Assembly (NCBI GenBank): GCA_947502815.1
Contig: CANNBH010000001.1
Location: 1,770,818-1,834,817 of the forward strand
Origin: an uncultured Erythrobacter sp.
Lineage (GTDB): Bacteria; Pseudomonadota; Alphaproteobacteria; Sphingomonadales; Sphingomonadaceae
DNA length: 64,000 bases
Reading direction: 5' to 3'
Below the pieces are notes generated by a model. It had not been told where the DNA came from. It saw only the letters and a program-made list of their open reading frames with translations, and ran no database searches. The first letter of the stretch is position 1. Every line of letters begins with the position of its first letter. Shown piece by piece: positions 46,818-55,410 of the stretch. The translations under genes were made by a program, and so were the position numbers.

Positions 46818-47420
46818 TCAGCGTTGCTCTGGAGGATTTAGCACAAGCAAGAGGCGTGTTTCCCCCGTCCCAACAATCGGCGGTGAACGATGGATCGCTG
46901 GCCTATCTGTCGCGAGCTTGCCTTTGAAAAGACCAACATCGCCGGGGTTCATTGTGTTGAAGCGGAGCGGTTCCTCGCCTTGCTTAACCCGGTCAGCATC
47001 CCGTGCGTCCAACCATTGAGTTCCCTGCCCCACATATGTCGAGATGAGCCGAGCCTTCACATAGTCTGAATGCCATTTGCGACACGAATTGGTCGTGATG
47101 AGCTCCAGCCGAACTTCCAATTCTTTGAGCGAAAGGAGGTCACAATACCTCGCGGCCAGCGCAGAAATATCAGCCTCCAGCGTCTTGCGCACTGGGGATT
47201 GTAGAAAGCCGCATGTGTTCAATTCTGATGGGAGCCGCTCAACCAATTGGGACAATCTGGTTGTGAACCGCAGGTCACTGGGATTGCCTTCCAACAAGCC
47301 ATCAACACCGGGAATGTTTTCTCGCTCCCAGATGGTCAAATTGCAGCCTGATTCATGCACATCGCTTAACACTGCAGGGTCAGCGGATCGAGCGAAAGAG
47401 TCTAACGCGGCGGTAGCCAT
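46818..47420 (-). CDS. DUF1826 family protein
   Basis: A 200-residue soluble protein. Family members occur with COG0523 zinc GTPases and in Zur regulons; function unknown. In this sequence H117 and D119 (KWHSDYVKARL), H177 (AIHRSPP) and R189 (ETRLLLVLN) are spaced like the HxD...H...R set of 2-oxoglutarate/Fe(II) oxygenases, with PPEQR closing the fold. The match is by eye. It lies first in the minus-strand run, with a palindrome typical of Zur boxes directly upstream. Confidence 0.78.
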   Translation of the reverse strand: MATAALDSFARSADPAVLSDVHESGCNLTIWERENIPGVDGLLEGNPSDLRFTTRLSQLVERLPSELNTCGFLQSPVRKTLEADISALAARYCDLLSLKELEVRLELITTNSCRKWHSDYVKARLISTYVGQGTQWLDARDADRVKQGEEPLRFNTMNPGDVGLFKGKLATDRPAIHRSPPIVGTGETRLLLVLNPPEQR

Positions 47421-47442
47421 AGGAGAGTGGGCCTTACAAAAT

Positions 47443-47460
47443 TGTATGTTACAACATATC
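47443..47460. promoter_or_regulatory. Zur-box-like palindrome upstream of DUF1826
   Basis: TGTATGTTACAACATATC agrees at 15 of 18 positions with the alphaproteobacterial Zur consensus GATATGTTATAACATATC (as I recall it). The core TATGTT-AC-AACATA (47445-47458) is a perfect inverted repeat. It lies 23 nt before the DUF1826 start. Confidence 0.65.
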
Positions 47461-47600
47461 CTATGCCTCTAACTTCAGATGTCACATCCTGCAAGGCAAT
47501 AACCAAAACCCAGAAGAGACGAGAGGAGATGAGGGGGATGTCCGATTTGGCTTCCTAGTCGGTCACCCACTCTTGCCATCAAACCTTCCGAGATCAGGCC

Positions 47601-47628
47601 CACATTTCCTACGGGCCACATTTCCTAC
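47601..47628. repeat. Short direct repeat
   Basis: CACATTTCCTAC occurs at 47601-47612 and 47617-47628 with a 16-bp period and matching GGCC/GGGC before each copy. Confidence 0.8.
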
Positions 47629-47827
47629 AGGCATGCAGATCGATACAGACATCGTGTGCCTTATCCCATTCCCTCTCCAATCTGCTGCTTGCACGCGGCG
47701 TGTTTCGGCGCTCTTATGGACCGTCACTTTTTGCGTCTTGGAGTGTGTAACATGCGGTCCATGTCTCGGTTAAGCCTATGAAAACGCATATGAGTGACAC
47801 AACGCGACTTGGGAGAGAGAAGCGCAT

Positions 47828-48871
47828 ATGACCGAAGCCATCCTAGAACCCGACCTGCCTATCATCGACCCGCATCACCACCTGTGGGACCTGCGCCCGA
47901 TGATGCCGATGTTCCCAGAGCCCCGGCACCGCTTCATCGAAACGCTGGTGGATGCGGCATACTACACGTTTGACCATCTGCACGCCGATGTCACCAGCGG
48001 GCACAATGTGGTGGGGACGGTCTTCATGGAATGCGGAGCGTTCTACAACGCCGCCTATGGCGATGCTTTGAAGCCCGTGGGAGAGGTCGAGTATGTGAAC
48101 GGCGTCGCGGCGCAATCGGCGAGCGGGCTGTATGGCCCCCTACGCGCCTGTGCGGGCATTGTGGGCCATGCGGACCTGACGCGCGGCGAAACAGCCGGAG
48201 ACGTGCTTGACGCGCTTCAGGCGGCCTCTCCGAACCGGTTCAAAGGCATCCGCCATCAGGGCGCATGGGATGCCGATCCCGACGTGCTTGGTCCGCCCTT
48301 CCATGCCCCGCCTGAGCTGTACCGCGACGCGACCTTCCGCGAAGGCTTTGCGCAGCTTGGCAAACGCGGGATGAGCTTTGATGCTTGGATATTGGAGCCG
48401 CAGATCGCCGATGTGATCGATCTGGCCCGCGCATTCCCCGACACGGCCATCTGCCTTGACCATTGCGGCACTCCGCTGGGCATGGCGAGCTACACCGGCA
48501 AGCTTGAGGAACGGTTTGATGTATGGCGCGATGCGATCACCGAACTTGGCAAATGTGAGAATGTCATGGTGAAGCTGGGCGGGTTGGCCATGCACAATTG
48601 CGCCATGCCGGACGCGGGTCCAGCGGCGGGCGTCGGATCGGAAGAGCTGGCGCGTCTATGGAAGCCTTACATCGACACATGCATCGAGGCATTCGGGACA
48701 AAGCGCGCGATGTTTGAAAGCAACTACCCCGTCGATCGGTGGGGCGCGACCTATCCGGTTCTGTGGAATGCATTCAAACGGATCACTGCCGATGCAAGCG
48801 CAGATGAGAAAACTGACCTGTATGCCGGGAACGCATCGCGCTTCTACGGCGTTGAGGACCTGCTTGCGTAG
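47828..48871 (+). CDS. Amidohydrolase family protein (COG3618-type)
   Basis: A 347-residue TIM-barrel metal hydrolase. The metal-binding strand is IIDPHHHLWDLRP, later GIVGHADL, FKGIRHQGAWD, ICLDHCGTP (second His) and MFESNYPVDRW (catalytic Asp region near the end). COG3618 members hydrolyse lactones or decarboxylate aromatic acids (4-sulfomuconolactonase, 2-pyrone-4,6-dicarboxylate lactonase). The ATG has GGGAGAGAGA upstream. The nitronate monooxygenase gene follows after 63 nt, suggesting a small catabolic operon. Confidence 0.88.
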   Translation: MTEAILEPDLPIIDPHHHLWDLRPMMPMFPEPRHRFIETLVDAAYYTFDHLHADVTSGHNVVGTVFMECGAFYNAAYGDALKPVGEVEYVNGVAAQSASGLYGPLRACAGIVGHADLTRGETAGDVLDALQAASPNRFKGIRHQGAWDADPDVLGPPFHAPPELYRDATFREGFAQLGKRGMSFDAWILEPQIADVIDLARAFPDTAICLDHCGTPLGMASYTGKLEERFDVWRDAITELGKCENVMVKLGGLAMHNCAMPDAGPAAGVGSEELARLWKPYIDTCIEAFGTKRAMFESNYPVDRWGATYPVLWNAFKRITADASADEKTDLYAGNASRFYGVEDLLA

Positions 48872-48934
48872 TTGCAATCTGCAACCTACCGAACGTTCAG
48901 AGCCATTTGGCAAAGCCCACTAGGAGAGAACTTG

Positions 48935-49924
48935 ATGCCCCTTCCCGCCCCGTTTGACCGCCTTCGCCTACCCTTGATCGGATCGCCGCTGTTCATTGTA
49001 TCCGGCCCCGAATTGGTGATTGCGCAGTGTAAGGCAGGGGTTATCGGCAGCTTCCCCGCGCTCAACGCGCGCCCGCAATCTCTGCTGGATGAATGGCTGC
49101 ATCAGATCACGGAAGAATTGGCCAAGCACAACCGAGAGAACCCAGACAAGCCTGCTGCACCATACGCGGTGAACCAGATCGTCCATAAGTCGAACGACCG
49201 GGTCATGGCGGACATGGCAACGTGTGAAAAATGGCAAGTGCCGATGGTGATCACATCGCTGGGCGCGCGTACCGAGATCTTCGATGCAGTCCGCAATTGG
49301 GGCGGCGTGACAATGCACGATGTGATCAACAACCGCTTTGCCCAAAAGGCAATTGAAAAGGGCGCAGATGGCCTGATCCCGGTCGCCGCTGGGGCTGGCG
49401 GTCACGCGGGCACCCTGTCGCCTTTCGCTTTGATGCAGGAAATTCGCGAATGGTTCGACGGCCTCGTAGCGCTGTCGGGTTCCATCGCGAACGGTGCCTC
49501 GATCCTATCTGCGCAAGCGATGGGGGCAGACTTCGGCTATGCAGGCAGCGCGTTCATCGCCACCGAAGAAGCCAATGCCGATCAAGCCTATAAGGACGGG
49601 ATCGTGGATGGTTCTGCGGAGGGGATTGTCTACTCCAACCTGTTCACCGGTGTGCATGGGAACTACTTGCGATCTTCGATTGAGAAAGCAGGCCTGGACC
49701 CAGACGACCTTCCGACAAGTGACCCATCCAAAATGAACTTTGGATCAGGCGGAAACACCAAGGCGAAAGCTTGGAAAGACATTTGGGGATCAGGCCAAGG
49801 CGTGGGCGCGGTCAAATCGGTCGGCACCGTCGAAGAGATGGTCGCCCGGATGGAGCGCGAATATCACGCGGCCAAAGCCAGCATGGAAGCGAACGCAAAC
49901 TACACACCGTGGGTCGCAGCCTAA
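48935..49924 (+). CDS. Nitronate monooxygenase (2-nitropropane dioxygenase family)
   Basis: A 329-residue FMN TIM-barrel protein. It starts LPAPFDRLRLPLIGSPLFIVSG, has VITSLGARTEIFDAV, then ADGLIPVAAGAGGHAGTLSPFALMQEI (FMN-binding Gly-rich loop with the catalytic-region His) and MGADFGYAGSAFIATEEA. The family oxidises alkyl nitronates, but some members act on other compounds. The ATG at 48935 has AGGAGAG upstream; the frame is open 21 codons before. It is probably co-transcribed with the amidohydrolase. Confidence 0.9.
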   Translation: MPLPAPFDRLRLPLIGSPLFIVSGPELVIAQCKAGVIGSFPALNARPQSLLDEWLHQITEELAKHNRENPDKPAAPYAVNQIVHKSNDRVMADMATCEKWQVPMVITSLGARTEIFDAVRNWGGVTMHDVINNRFAQKAIEKGADGLIPVAAGAGGHAGTLSPFALMQEIREWFDGLVALSGSIANGASILSAQAMGADFGYAGSAFIATEEANADQAYKDGIVDGSAEGIVYSNLFTGVHGNYLRSSIEKAGLDPDDLPTSDPSKMNFGSGGNTKAKAWKDIWGSGQGVGAVKSVGTVEEMVARMEREYHAAKASMEANANYTPWVAA

Positions 49925-49931
49925 GCGTCCC

Positions 49932-50495
49932 TCAGGTCGCTTTCCATAGATCTTCGGCCATTGCGTCCAGCTCTGCGAAGTCAAAGCCTTGACCAAGTGG
50001 ATCCTTGCGATTGAGAATTATGCGGCGCCGTTCACTAAGGAGACGGCGCCGTAGAGCGGACTGTAACAGGATAAGCCGGTCCAGCGCCTCTAACGTTGCG
50101 CGGTCAAGGTCGTTGAGGCGCGCTTTTGACCAGTGCTCCTCAATCCGGCCTACCCGCTCAATCACCAATTGATTGTAGTGCCGGTGTGGGCCCCGGTGCA
50201 GCGGCATTCCCACTCTCAAGCTATCCTCTACCGTCGCGGGCAAAAGCAAGCCATTGGCTCGAAAGTCCTCGAACCCGACATGTTCGCGCCCAATCTTTTC
50301 AAACATAGATCCGAAACACCGGCGCGACAGCAATTGACGCGGCAAGAGATGATGCCTCTGCATACCCGGATTGTACCCATCCATTCCGCGCCGGTTGACT
50401 GATCGAAATGGGATAGGCCTGCGCGCCTGCGCACGGGCGGCGCTCCGCTGCTCGGGCTTAGTTCTACGAAATTTGGAGCGCCCCAAGTGTATCAC
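49932..50495 (-). CDS. AHH-type nuclease-like protein
   Basis: A 187-residue protein. From about residue 45, GMQRHHLLPRQLL (H48, H49), then FRANGLLLPATVEDSLRVGMPLHRGPHRHYNQLV (H100, H104), fits the AHH branch of HNH endonucleases, known mainly as C-terminal toxin domains. Here it is standalone with a basic N-terminus. The start is GTG at 50495, 3 nt after the previous gene; an ATG at 50384 would drop the basic segment. The second half is helical and Arg/Leu-rich. Similar genes recur in sphingomonads in my recollection, so a housekeeping role is also possible. Confidence 0.72.
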   Translation of the reverse strand: MIHLGRSKFRRTKPEQRSAARAQARRPIPFRSVNRRGMDGYNPGMQRHHLLPRQLLSRRCFGSMFEKIGREHVGFEDFRANGLLLPATVEDSLRVGMPLHRGPHRHYNQLVIERVGRIEEHWSKARLNDLDRATLEALDRLILLQSALRRRLLSERRRIILNRKDPLGQGFDFAELDAMAEDLWKAT

Positions 50496-50498
50496 AGA

Positions 50499-51326
50499 TT
50501 ATTCGCGCCAGACCCTTATAAATTTGCCATTGCGCGAGGTGCGCATAATCAAGAGACTGCCATCAGGCGCAGCAACGCGCTCATTCCCGTCAATCCCACC
50601 TAGCAAAACAAGCTGATTTACTATTCGTACCGCCAATCTAGTAGCAGAAATCTTATCTTTAGAAAGTGGCAACTCTATCCTAAGTTCCCGATCGATCCAA
50701 AAATTTAGACCAATACTTTGCAAAGCACCATCTATAGTCTCCCGAAAAGCAGTCAGACCGAGAGCTGGAAATGGCCCCCCGTCTAGCCATGATGTTGCGA
50801 CAGACTCAAAAAAACGTGGACCAATAGCGCTTGAAGAATGTGGCCACACAATGGCTTCAATTTCATCGAAATGGTGGACCAGGTCTCTGGCCAAAGCGAT
50901 AAGCCCTTTGGCGACGGGCATCGTCCTCTCACCTCCAGCAAGGTGATGGCCTGGGGTCAATTGCAAGGCTTCGAAAAAAACCGGCCGCGGCATCTCTTCT
51001 AAATCAAACTTGAATTCAACTTCGGGGAAACTGATCGCTTCGCCATCAGACAGTCCGCGCAAATCAAACATCAACCCATCGCGCAACAGCTCGAGCCATC
51101 GGACATCGTCAGGCGCTCTCCGATCGGGTTCGGCGCGTTTGATCACCTCCCCTTCGGCGGCCACCAGTTGCAATTGAGAATCGTCCGCCGGGTCATGCGT
51201 TAAGTTAACGGCGATTTGATTTGCAACGAATTCGCGTATCGCAGCACGATCGGGCCGCTTGCCCTTTGCAAACAGCAAATAAAGCCCTTTAGCATCGGAA
51301 GCCGATGTTTCAGTGATTATCTGCAA
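50499..51326 (-). CDS. Uncharacterised protein upstream of the AHH gene
   Basis: A 275-residue soluble protein; no family recognised. No signal peptide or membrane helix. The middle part (VFFEALQLTPGHHLAGGERTMPVA, split in the sequence) and IEAIVWPHSSSAIGPRFFESVATSWLDGG suggest a compact alpha/beta domain, followed by a C-terminal half ending SLLIMRTSRNGKFIRVWRE. Its 3-nt gap to the AHH gene means the two are co-expressed. It could be a partner or inhibitor of the nuclease, but the sequence gives no direct sign of that. Confidence 0.65.
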   Translation of the reverse strand: MQIITETSASDAKGLYLLFAKGKRPDRAAIREFVANQIAVNLTHDPADDSQLQLVAAEGEVIKRAEPDRRAPDDVRWLELLRDGLMFDLRGLSDGEAISFPEVEFKFDLEEMPRPVFFEALQLTPGHHLAGGERTMPVAKGLIALARDLVHHFDEIEAIVWPHSSSAIGPRFFESVATSWLDGGPFPALGLTAFRETIDGALQSIGLNFWIDRELRIELPLSKDKISATRLAVRIVNQLVLLGGIDGNERVAAPDGSLLIMRTSRNGKFIRVWRE

Positions 51327-51430
51327 CCCCTTCTTTACCCAATACGCAACGCCCCAAAGTCAAAGCTTGGCGCTATTTCGTAGCAGCGTCGAGTCCCGAT
51401 TAACCAGAACAACCAATTTTCTTCTTCATG

Positions 51431-51913
51431 CTAGAAGACGCCAGTTAATAATCCCTCAACCATAGCTACGCCCAGTTCCTGACAGTGCTTAAGGGTTTCT
51501 GGCGATGGCGTTTTTTCACTTTGGATCGCTTCTGGCGACTGGGCTGAGAAATTGACTATCCAAGGTTCTGCCACCCGTCTCAAACGCCAACCTTTTGCAA
51601 TCCGGTCCAATTGACGCTGGGCACCCTCCCCATCGGAACCCGCAGCGATGATCGTGGCATAGGGTCTCCCCTCTATCTGCCCCAATACGGGGTAGTAATT
51701 GACGTCGAACATTTCTTTCATGGCGCCGCTCAACGCTGCGAGATTTTCCGGACAAACAAACAAATAGCCCGCCGCCGCGATGAGGTCCGCTGAGGTCACA
51801 TGTCTTGCTTCGATCAATTGCGCGCCGGGCGCATTGGAGGCGGCGCGGGCCATCTTTTCGCTCGCTCCGGTCCGGCTGTGCCAAATCACCAACAGAGTTC
51901 GATCTTCTTCCAC
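51431..51913 (-). CDS. Flavodoxin-like protein
   Basis: A 160-residue flavodoxin-fold protein starting with the FMN-phosphate loop LLVIWHSRTGASEKMARAA, then GYLFVCPENLAALSGAMKEMFDVNYYPVLG and ATIIAAGSDGEGAQRQL, as in NADPH-dependent FMN reductases. GTG at 51913 with AAGGAAGGG upstream is the preferred start; the frame is open to 51985. It is divergent from recJ (52023). Its reaction partner is unknown. Confidence 0.78.
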   Translation of the reverse strand: MEEDRTLLVIWHSRTGASEKMARAASNAPGAQLIEARHVTSADLIAAAGYLFVCPENLAALSGAMKEMFDVNYYPVLGQIEGRPYATIIAAGSDGEGAQRQLDRIAKGWRLRRVAEPWIVNFSAQSPEAIQSEKTPSPETLKHCQELGVAMVEGLLTGVF

Positions 51914-52022
51914 GTCCACCCTTCCTTCACCGGCCCAACAAATTGCCCCTGTGGTAATCAACCGTCGACTAACTGCCGCCTCCATCTATTGCGCCCGCCA
52001 GCAATCCGCTATCCTTCGCTTT

Positions 52023-53834
52023 ATGGCAACACGATCACTTTCATATGTCCTGGGCGTCTCACAATCATTGGCTGGGCGCAGCTGGCAATGGCGCGGCGGC
52101 AATATGGATATTGGCGATGAGGCGTTATCTGATGCGCCGTCCAGCGGCGTCAAGTTGGATCAAGACATATTGTCCCAATTGCTGATGACGCGCGGCGTGG
52201 CAGCGGATGAAGTGCAGAAACATGCAAAGCCTACAATGCGTGAATTTTTGCCCGATCCGTCTGAATTTCGCGACATGGAGCGAGCAGCACAAAGGATCGC
52301 TGCTGCGGTGGCCGCTCAAGAAACGATTACAATCTATGGCGATTATGATGTCGATGGCGCGACCAGCGCCGCACTGCTTGTCGAAGTGCTTCGGTCCCTT
52401 GGCGTGGAAGCTGGATATTACATCCCAGATCGCTTGCTGGAGGGATACGGCCCGACTGGGGAGGCTTTGGTCAAACTGGCCGAGACCGGTTCCAGCCTGA
52501 TCGTAACGGTTGATTGCGGCGCCATGGCGCATGAGGCGCTGACCATGGCGAGGGATGCGGGCGTCGATGTAATCGTGGTCGATCACCACAAATGCTCCGC
52601 CGACCTTCCCCCAACGGCCGCGCTGGTCAATCCAAACCGGCTTGATGAAAGCGACTTGGCCGCCAGCCATGGTCATCTAGCAGCGGTGGGCGTCGCGTTC
52701 CTCTTGGCTATCGCTTTGGTCAGAGTGTTGCGCGGAGAAGGGTATTTCAAAGACCGGTCAGAGCCAGATTTGATGGCACTGCTTGATCTGGTCGCGCTGG
52801 GCACGGTTGCCGATGTTGCCGCGCTGCACGGCCTCAATCGGGCCTTTGTGGCGCAAGGCCTCAAGATCCTAGCGCGCCGCGAGCGGATTGGGATGGCGGC
52901 GCTGATGGATGCAAGCCGTTTGAAACGCGCGCCAATCGCCTCAGATCTTGGCTTTGCGCTGGGTCCGCGCATCAATGCCGGGGGACGGATCGGAGAATCC
53001 ACATTGGGCGTGCGATTGCTGACCACGAGGGACCCAGATGAAGCGCGCGACATTGCGGAAAAACTCTCCGCCCTGAATGAAGAACGGCGCGCGATCGAAG
53101 CCGAGGTCCAAGAAGCCGCCGAAGCCCAGCTTGACGGGCAACACAATATGGCCGTGCAAGTGCTATCTGGCACTGGCTGGCATCCCGGTGTGATCGGAAT
53201 TGTTGCCGGGCGGATAAAGGAGAAGACGGGCAAACCCTCAATCGTCATCGCCTTGAATGAAGCGGAAGGGATCGGAAAGGGCTCTGGTCGTTCAATCAGC
53301 GGCGTTGATCTGGGTGCAGCCATTATCGCGGCACGAGAAGCCGATTTGCTGGTCGCTGGTGGCGGTCATGCGATGGCGGCAGGCCTAACGATCCCCAACG
53401 AAAAGCTCGCGGCATTCACAGAGTTTCTGGACACCCGGCTTGCCCGCGATGTTGATCGCGCCCGGCTAAGCCAAAGCATGCAGCTTGACCTGTCTCTCGC
53501 GCCTGGGGGGCTTACCCCAGATCTGGTCAACACTTTGGAGGCCGCTGGTCCTTACGGCGTTGGGTGGCCTGCCCCCAGGGTTGCTGTTGGCCCTGTGCGC
53601 ATTGTGAAAGCGGACATTGTTGGCAAAGACCATTTGCGAGTCATCGCCGCAGGCGAAGACGGGCGGTCCTTTAAGGCCATCGCGTTTCGCGCTGCAGAAA
53701 CCGAAATGGCGCAAACTCTGCTGCATCGGCGACAAGGTCGGCTGTTCCATCTGGCCGGGCGTGTAAAGATCGATGATTGGGGACCGCGCCCTGCGGCAGA
53801 GCTGCACTTAGAGGACGCGGCATTTGCCAATTGA
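52023..53834 (+). CDS. recJ: Single-stranded-DNA-specific exonuclease RecJ
   Basis: A 603-residue RecJ. Conserved DHH-family motifs: IYGDYDVDGATSAALL (D107, D109, D111), VTVDCGAM, VVDHHKC, then ALGTVADVAALHGLNR. The DHHA1 domain shows GWHPGVIGIVAGRIKEKTGKPSIVI and GSGRSISGVDL...AGGGHAMAAGL, and a C-terminal OB-like domain follows. It degrades 5' ssDNA ends in recombination and mismatch repair. The ATG at 52023 matches the family start; the frame is open 81 codons upstream but overlaps the flavodoxin-like gene. Confidence 0.97.
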   Translation: MATRSLSYVLGVSQSLAGRSWQWRGGNMDIGDEALSDAPSSGVKLDQDILSQLLMTRGVAADEVQKHAKPTMREFLPDPSEFRDMERAAQRIAAAVAAQETITIYGDYDVDGATSAALLVEVLRSLGVEAGYYIPDRLLEGYGPTGEALVKLAETGSSLIVTVDCGAMAHEALTMARDAGVDVIVVDHHKCSADLPPTAALVNPNRLDESDLAASHGHLAAVGVAFLLAIALVRVLRGEGYFKDRSEPDLMALLDLVALGTVADVAALHGLNRAFVAQGLKILARRERIGMAALMDASRLKRAPIASDLGFALGPRINAGGRIGESTLGVRLLTTRDPDEARDIAEKLSALNEERRAIEAEVQEAAEAQLDGQHNMAVQVLSGTGWHPGVIGIVAGRIKEKTGKPSIVIALNEAEGIGKGSGRSISGVDLGAAIIAAREADLLVAGGGHAMAAGLTIPNEKLAAFTEFLDTRLARDVDRARLSQSMQLDLSLAPGGLTPDLVNTLEAAGPYGVGWPAPRVAVGPVRIVKADIVGKDHLRVIAAGEDGRSFKAIAFRAAETEMAQTLLHRRQGRLFHLAGRVKIDDWGPRPAAELHLEDAAFAN

Positions 53835-53889
53835 AGGGGGCGATCGGCAGCGCGTGAAATAAATTTTCACAAAAGCGGTGCGAACAGGC

Positions 53890-53918
53890 TTGACCCTTAC
53901 CGCCCACCCCCCTAGATG
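53890..53918 (+). promoter_or_regulatory. Promoter of tRNA-Glu
   Basis: TTGACC (53890-53895), a 17-bp C-rich spacer and TAGATG (53913-53918), with the tRNA starting 22 nt later. Spacing and placement are good. Confidence 0.6.
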
Positions 53919-53939
53919 CGCGCTCTCGCAAATGAGCGT

Positions 53940-54014
53940 GGCCCCTTCGTCTAGCGGTTAGGACGCGGCCCTTTCACGGCTGAAACACGGGTTCGATTCC
54001 CGTAGGGGTCACCA
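53940..54014 (+). tRNA. tRNA-Glu (anticodon UUC)
   Basis: A 75-nt tRNA including encoded CCA. The acceptor stem GGCCCCT pairs with AGGGGTC (one G-U pair), the T loop is GGTTCGATTCC-like, and the anticodon TTC is at 53973-53975. It lies between recJ and phoR. Confidence 0.97.
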
Positions 54015-54104
54015 CTTTTGCACCTCCCATCCCAAATGTATCACTGACACCAAAATGTGCAGACAAGGTTTGACCTTGTGCTGGAGCAGTTTAGAGCATC
54101 CGCC

Positions 54105-55298
54105 ATGAGCATGTGGCAGTCGCTTCCTCGCACAGGTGTTTTTCTGGCTCTGGTGACTTTCGTCGCCCTGATCGCGCTTAGGATCGATCCGGTGATCGCC
54201 ATGTCGGTCTTGATATTGTGGATTGGCTCTTTGCTGATCGTTTCTGCGAAACCGTCCCCAAAACCGGCCACAGACGCGAGTAAGGCGTTTTCGTTGGATT
54301 CAATCCGCGACCTAACGGAAAATTCTTCGACGCCGATATTTGTCACCAACAAGAACACCATCGCAAGCGCGAACCGCGCCGCGCGCAAGCTTTTGGGTCA
54401 CCACATTGTAGGACAGGACGCTCGCGTGGTCTTCCGGCAACCCGAAGCCATCGCGTTGTTGGGCAGAGAACAAGCCGGGCAGGCCATCATACGCGGACTT
54501 GTTCGTCGGCAAGACATTTGGAAAATCAGCCGCCAAACGTTGGATGCGAACGCGGCGGTCATAGAGTTCATCAATCAAACCGCCGAATCCGACATCAGCC
54601 GGGCGCATACCGACTTCGTTGCCAATGCCAGCCATGAACTGCGCACGCCGTTATCGGCCATCATCGGGTATGTCGAAACGCTGCAGGAGGCCCGTGAAGA
54701 CCTCGACGAGGAGACGACCGGCCGGTTCCTCGATACGATTGAGCGTGAGGCACAGCGGATGCAGGCGTTGATCAGCGATTTGATGAGCCTTTCACGCGTG
54801 GAAGCTGGCAAGAGCGAATTGCCAGTGGAAATGGTGAAACTGCAACCCATCGTCGATCGCGCCGCGCGGGATGCCGCTGGCCCCGATCGCAGCGAAATGA
54901 TCGAACTGGAATTTGCGGCCAACCCATTGATTCAGGGCGATCCGCAACAGATCGAACAGGTGGTCCGCAACCTCGTCGACAACGCTTTGAAATACGGCGA
55001 TGAGATTTCTCCGGTGCGCGTAAAGCTCGACCTATCGCGCGCAGGCGAAGCGCGCGTTACCGTATCCGACAAGGGCGAAGGCATCGCCCCTGATCAGATC
55101 CCGCATCTAACGCGCCGATTTTATCGCACCGACCCGGGAAGAAGCCGCGCGTCCGGTGGTACGGGCCTTGGCCTTGCGATTGTTAAGCACATTGTTGAAC
55201 GCCACAGAGGGCGCCTCGACATTGATAGTCAGTTGGGCGTCGGCACAAATGTCATCATCCGATTGCCCGTCGCCAAGGGCGATTCCCAAGCCAACTAA
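54105..55298 (+). CDS. phoR: Phosphate regulon sensor histidine kinase PhoR
   Basis: A 397-residue kinase from the ATG 54105 (413 if the GTG at 54057 is used; neither has a strong binding site). Two N-terminal membrane helices (GVFLALVTFVALIALRI, VIAMSVLILWIGSLLIV), a PAS-like region (about 75-165), the H-box FVANASHELRTPLSAIIGY, N-box NLVDNALKYG, and GGTGLGLAIVKHIVERHRG. It phosphorylates PhoB under phosphate limitation. In this genome it heads the Pho module while phoB is at the far end. Confidence 0.93.
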   Translation: MSMWQSLPRTGVFLALVTFVALIALRIDPVIAMSVLILWIGSLLIVSAKPSPKPATDASKAFSLDSIRDLTENSSTPIFVTNKNTIASANRAARKLLGHHIVGQDARVVFRQPEAIALLGREQAGQAIIRGLVRRQDIWKISRQTLDANAAVIEFINQTAESDISRAHTDFVANASHELRTPLSAIIGYVETLQEAREDLDEETTGRFLDTIEREAQRMQALISDLMSLSRVEAGKSELPVEMVKLQPIVDRAARDAAGPDRSEMIELEFAANPLIQGDPQQIEQVVRNLVDNALKYGDEISPVRVKLDLSRAGEARVTVSDKGEGIAPDQIPHLTRRFYRTDPGRSRASGGTGLGLAIVKHIVERHRGRLDIDSQLGVGTNVIIRLPVAKGDSQAN

Positions 55299-55315
55299 GG
55301 CGTCAGCGGAGACAC

Positions 55316-55363
55316 GTCACCGGCGCGTCACAATCGTCAATCGTGTGTCACACTAGAGTCACA
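55316..55363 (+). promoter_or_regulatory. Two tandem PHO boxes upstream of the porin gene
   Basis: GTCAC at 55316 and 55327 and again at 55347 and 55358: two pairs of direct repeats, each with the 11-bp period of a PhoB site (consensus half-site CTGTCAC/T). They lie 48-95 nt before the porin start. Confidence 0.65.
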
Positions 55364-55410
55364 GAATCGCAATATTGGGCGGCGCAGTGCGATGTTTCTT
55401 GGGATTCGAA

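Larger units (their letters stand above)
47421..47827. other. Intergenic region between DUF1826 and amidohydrolase genes
   Basis: 407 nt, divergent. Holds the Zur-box-like site near one end, a short direct repeat (47601-47628), and at the other end GGGAGAGAGAA ahead of the amidohydrolase ATG. A 66-codon open frame at 47573-47773 shows no coding character. Confidence 0.55.

Noticed and set aside
47573..47773. 66-codon plus ORF between DUF1826 and the amidohydrolase
   Set aside because: No binding site or homology; it overlaps a direct repeat.
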